From Bacillota bacterium (GTDB lineage Bacteria; Bacillota_E; Symbiobacteriia; JAMDAP01): DNA of 8,596 nucleotides. Positions 5,995-8,596 of the stretch are shown here, in pieces (positions within the stretch are counted from its first letter, which is position 1; the number at the start of each line of letters is the position of its first letter). The position numbers and the translations under genes were made by a program. Under the pieces are notes generated by a model. It did no database searches and had not been told where the DNA came from. It was given only the letters and a program-made list of their open reading frames with translations. The stretch covers positions 1-8,596 of the forward strand of contig JAMDAP010000088.1 in NCBI GenBank assembly GCA_023484675.1. Direction: 5' to 3'.

Positions 5995-7548
5995 GTGCGG
6001 CTGTTCGACATCGTTCCAGAGCGCTTTTTTGGGCTCTTGGCCGGCAGGGGCAGGGCGGTGTACGCCGATGCCCTCTTTCTGCTGTACGACCTCTACCGCC
6101 GCAACCTCTACGGGATTCGGCGGGATGACGTGGCGGGCGTCCTCACCGACCTGATGGTGGAGCGGGAAGAGGCAGGACAAGCGGAAGACGACTGGCTGGA
6201 GGACGACCTTTGGGATAGCGAGACCGCGAGCACCTCGCCGCGCGCCGCCGCTGGGGCCGACCCCAACGGCGCTAATTCCAACGGGGCCGGCAGCCGGGCC
6301 AACAGCGCCCAAGAGTCAGAGTCCCCGACCGACCCCGATGAGCCGCTCCCCACCGACCCGCGGGCCAAGGCCAACGCCATCCTGCGGCGAATGAAGGATG
6401 CCGGCTGGATCGACATCGAGCCGCGGGCCAACTACGAGGACTACGTCAACCTGATGGACTACGCCGTGCAGGTGCTGGAGACCCTCGATCGCATCCGGAC
6501 CCGCAAGCAGACCGAATACCGTGGGTTCGTCTTTCAGACCTATCTTGCTCTCGCCAGTGACGAGGCGCAGCGGGAAGGACACCTGGCCTTGCAGGCGGCC
6601 TACGAGAACACCGAGGCCCTGGTGCGGGAGTTGAAATCCCTCAACCACAACATCCGCCGCTACACCGAGAGGCTCCTGGAGCAGAAGCGGCCCCAGGACA
6701 TCCTGGCGACGCACTTCCTGGAGTACCAGGGGGAAATCCTGAGCCGGAGCTATCATCAGTTAAAGACGTCGGACCACGTGTCCCGCTACCGCCCCAAGAT
6801 CCTGGCGGTGGTTCGGGCCTGGCTCCGTGACGAGGCGAGGATTTCGGCAGCGGCCGAGGGCATCCTGGCCAGCGGCCAACTGGCGGAGAAGCGGCAGGCC
6901 CAGGCCGAGGTCATGCGGCGCCTGGCCTTCATCGAAACCAGTTACGACAGCGTCGACGCCCTGCTCCACGAAATCGACTGGCGCAACGCCCAGTACGCCA
7001 AGAACTCGCTGGAGCAGGTCCGCTACATGCTCAACAGCAGCCAGGACACCGAGGGGCAGCTGATTGACCTGCTCAAGTTCATGGGTGAGCAGTTGGCCGG
7101 CGGCCTGTGGGACAAGCGGGAGGAAGTGCCGGGGGACTGGCAGCCGCTCTTCTCTTTGGGATCGGTTGAGGCTTTGGAGGACCGGTCCCTGTTCACGCCC
7201 AGGCGCGTTCGCGATATGTTGCGGCCGATGCCCCTGGCCCGCCAGCCGGTAGATGAGGTGGCGCAGCAGAAGGCCATCGACCGTCTGCGGCAGCAGTTGG
7301 CCGACCGCCTCACGGTCGAACGGGTGAACCACTACGTCCTCAGCCGGATTGCGCCTTGGGCGGAACTGCAGGCTGCGGACCTGGACATCGAGACCACGGA
7401 CGATTTCCTCTTTCTGATTCACATGGCCGCCTACACCGGCAGCCGCAAAGCCGCCTACCATATCGATTTCAACGGGCCGCGGGTGGAGTCTGCCGGCGGC
7501 CGTTTTCGTTTCCGCAACGTGACCATTCGGAGGAAGAAACATGGCTGA
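5995..7548 (+). CDS. jetA: Wadjet anti-plasmid system protein JetA (kleisin, MukF/MksF-like)
   Basis: Kleisin subunit that should bridge the two JetC SMC heads and bind JetB in the Wadjet complex. The 517-residue product begins with the JetA-type N-terminus (RLFDIVPERFFGLLAGRGRA, 2-21, then VYADALFLLYDLY). It has a predicted N-terminal winged-helix region, an acidic Ser/Ala/Gly/Asn-rich linker (about 62-121), and the conserved KANAILRRMKDAGWIDIE block (about 125-142). A long helical, coiled-coil-prone middle and a C-terminal winged-helix-like part near TTDDFLFLIHMAAYTGSRKA follow. I chose the GTG at 5995 because GGAGG sits 8 bases before it (5982-5986) and the family starts right at M-x-LF. 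A TTG at 5905 would add 30 residues without a ribosome binding site. It does not resemble the DUF3375 JetA of type I, suggesting a type II or III system (from memory of the family). It overlaps jetB by 8 bases. Confidence 0.87.
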   Translation: MRLFDIVPERFFGLLAGRGRAVYADALFLLYDLYRRNLYGIRRDDVAGVLTDLMVEREEAGQAEDDWLEDDLWDSETASTSPRAAAGADPNGANSNGAGSRANSAQESESPTDPDEPLPTDPRAKANAILRRMKDAGWIDIEPRANYEDYVNLMDYAVQVLETLDRIRTRKQTEYRGFVFQTYLALASDEAQREGHLALQAAYENTEALVRELKSLNHNIRRYTERLLEQKRPQDILATHFLEYQGEILSRSYHQLKTSDHVSRYRPKILAVVRAWLRDEARISAAAEGILASGQLAEKRQAQAEVMRRLAFIETSYDSVDALLHEIDWRNAQYAKNSLEQVRYMLNSSQDTEGQLIDLLKFMGEQLAGGLWDKREEVPGDWQPLFSLGSVEALEDRSLFTPRRVRDMLRPMPLARQPVDEVAQQKAIDRLRQQLADRLTVERVNHYVLSRIAPWAELQAADLDIETTDDFLFLIHMAAYTGSRKAAYHIDFNGPRVESAGGRFRFRNVTIRRKKHG

Positions 7549-8224
7549 GCCCACGCAGACCACGGAGCAGCACCCGGAGGCGGCACGATCCTGGTCCGAG
7601 GAGGAGTACGCATCCCTGGCGCCGCGTGACCGCGAGAGCCTGGCCAGAGTGCTCAACCACCTGTTCACCAAGACCTTTTTGGTGAAGAGCAAGGACGACA
7701 CCCGGCGCGACTTCTACTTCTTGGAGAGACACGAAGCCTTGGTCCGAGGGTACTTGGAAGTGGCGGGGTGGGGGCTTCGCCTCGATCCTTCCTTCGGCGT
7801 GGCCCAGGCGGTGGCTCCCGACGCATCGGGGCGTGTCTCGCTGGACTTGAATCAGAGCCTCGCCCTGCTGATCTTAAGGCTGATCTACGAGGAGAAGCGC
7901 AAGCAGCTTAGCCTGACCACCGATGTCGTCGCCAGTGTGCAGGAGATCCAGGACAAGTACCAGACCCTGCGGCTGCGCAACCGACCGCTGGATCGGAGGG
8001 CGCTAAAGCAAGCCCTGGGGCTCTTTTCCGGCTTTGAGCTGGTGGAGGTGCTGGGCTCCGACGCCACCGACCCGACGACGCGCCTGCGCCTCTTGCCGTC
8101 CATTCTCTTCGCCGTCAGGGCGTCCACCCTGGCCTCCCTGCATGCCCGGCTGGAGAGCTACCGCCGGGAAGGCGGCAGCGCCGCCTCCGCCGCCCACGAT
8201 TCCCCCGGGGAGGAACTCGCTTGA
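7541..8224 (+). CDS. jetB: Wadjet anti-plasmid system protein JetB (DUF4194, MukE/MksE-like KITE protein)
   Basis: Small accessory subunit that binds the JetA kleisin and helps position DNA in the SMC complex. The 227-residue length fits the DUF4194 family (about 190-240). Hallmarks are LARVLNHLFTKTFLV (34-48), DFYFLERHEALVRGYLEVAG (57-76) followed by WGLRLD, NQSLALLILRLIYEEKRKQL (104-123, winged-helix core), and FSGFELVEVLG (162-172) with LRLLPSILFAV (182-192) near the end. A short acidic N-terminal tail and an Ala/Ser-rich C-terminal tail lie outside the domain. The ATG at 7541 has GGAGG at 7529-7533 with a 7-base gap. It overlaps the jetA stop (ATGGCTGA) and its own stop overlaps the jetC start by 4 bases, so the three are very likely co-translated. 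Confidence 0.92.
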   Translation: MAEPTQTTEQHPEAARSWSEEEYASLAPRDRESLARVLNHLFTKTFLVKSKDDTRRDFYFLERHEALVRGYLEVAGWGLRLDPSFGVAQAVAPDASGRVSLDLNQSLALLILRLIYEEKRKQLSLTTDVVASVQEIQDKYQTLRLRNRPLDRRALKQALGLFSGFELVEVLGSDATDPTTRLRLLPSILFAVRASTLASLHARLESYRREGGSAASAAHDSPGEELA

Positions 8225-8596
8225 AGCTGTTGACCAGGGTCCGCCTTATTAACTGGCACTACTTTGACGACCACACGCTGGAGCTGAGCGGCAGCGCGCT
8301 GCTGACGGGGGACAACGGGTCCGGGAAGTCCACCATTCTGGACGCCATCCAGTACGCCCTGGTCGGCGACACGCACCGCCTCCGTTTTAACCAGGCGGCC
8401 CATGAAAAGAGCCGTCGCGACCTGGAGGGGTACCTGCGCTGCAAGACCGGAGCGGAGGACGACGCTGACCTCCTGCGCGCCGGTGATTTCACCTCCTGCA
8501 TCGTGCTGGAGTTCTGGGACAAGCGAGACAAGCGCAGTTTCCTGCTCGGCGTGGCCATCGACAGCCGCGCCTCAGGCGAGACGGAGCGGCCCTTGT
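8221..8596 (+). CDS. jetC: Wadjet anti-plasmid system protein JetC (SMC/MukB-like ATPase), N-terminal part only
   Basis: SMC-family motor of the Wadjet complex; family members extrude DNA loops in an ATP-dependent way. The 125 visible codons start MKLLTRVRLINWHYFDDHTL and carry an intact Walker A, GDNGSGKST (30-38), followed by ILDAIQYALVGD, the typical SMC/SbcC/MukB head N-terminus. The family is about 1,100 residues, so roughly 90% lies past the right edge, including the coiled coils, hinge, signature motif and Walker B. The TTG start is supported by GGGGAGG 7 bases upstream and by the 4-base overlap TTGA with the jetB stop. MukB, MksB and SbcC share this head; JetA and JetB just upstream make JetC the specific call. 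jetD (TOPRIM-type nuclease) would be expected next. Confidence 0.9.
   Translation, partial: MKLLTRVRLINWHYFDDHTLELSGSALLTGDNGSGKSTILDAIQYALVGDTHRLRFNQAAHEKSRRDLEGYLRCKTGAEDDADLLRAGDFTSCIVLEFWDKRDKRSFLLGVAIDSRASGETERPL

Noticed and set aside
5761..6312. Minus-strand open frame of 183 codons covering the divergent intergenic region and the jetA start
   Set aside because: Low-complexity Gly/Val/Ala-rich N-terminus antisense to the JetA linker, no good start signal, no family resemblance.
6760..7701. Open frame of 313 codons on the minus strand
   Set aside because: Antisense to jetA and the start of jetB, no family features, and the sense genes are clearly conserved.
1..8596. tRNA, rRNA, CRISPR arrays, insertion sequences or attachment sites
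   Set aside because: None seen: no regularly spaced repeats, no transposase-like frames, and no tRNA-like cloverleaf noticed by eye.

Overview
The window is GC-rich bacterial DNA with tightly packed genes, strong AGGAGG-type ribosome binding sites, frequent GTG and TTG starts, and a lipoprotein signal of the LTAC-G type. This fits a high-GC Bacillota-like organism or another GC-rich, largely Gram-positive-type lineage. The assignment is an inference from style only; no rRNA or other marker gene is present.

Left part (1-5648, all on the minus strand). Read in the direction of transcription, this is a nutrient-uptake operon: a DppB-type permease (5648-4644), a DppC-type permease (4591-3646), a family-5 extracytoplasmic solute-binding lipoprotein (3625-2033), an M20 metallopeptidase/deacylase of the ArgE/DapE type (1927-629), and an IclR-family regulator (636 to the window edge, C-terminus missing). 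The importer would bring in a peptide or other amide-containing compound. The M20 enzyme would hydrolyse it in the cytoplasm, and the IclR protein would sense it or a product. The two ATPase subunits normally paired with such permeases are not in the window. As sequenced, the DppC-type gene carries a one-base frameshift in a run of nine C on the + strand (nine G in the coding strand). A perfect 14-bp hairpin lies between the binding-protein gene and the peptidase gene.

Middle (5649-5994). A divergent intergenic region of about 350 bp has no convincing gene. It holds an 8/10/8 inverted repeat (5850-5875) and must contain the control regions of both flanking units.

Right part (5995-8596, plus strand). 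This is the start of a Wadjet (JetABCD) anti-plasmid defence operon: jetA (kleisin, MukF/MksF-like), jetB (DUF4194, MukE/MksE-like) and the first 125 codons of jetC (SMC-type ATPase with an intact Walker A). The three genes overlap by a few bases and each has a strong ribosome binding site, so they should be translated as a coupled unit making an SMC complex. The nuclease gene jetD is expected beyond the right edge. Wadjet is a described system. The JetA start resembles the family used in non-type-I Wadjet rather than the DUF3375 JetA of type I.
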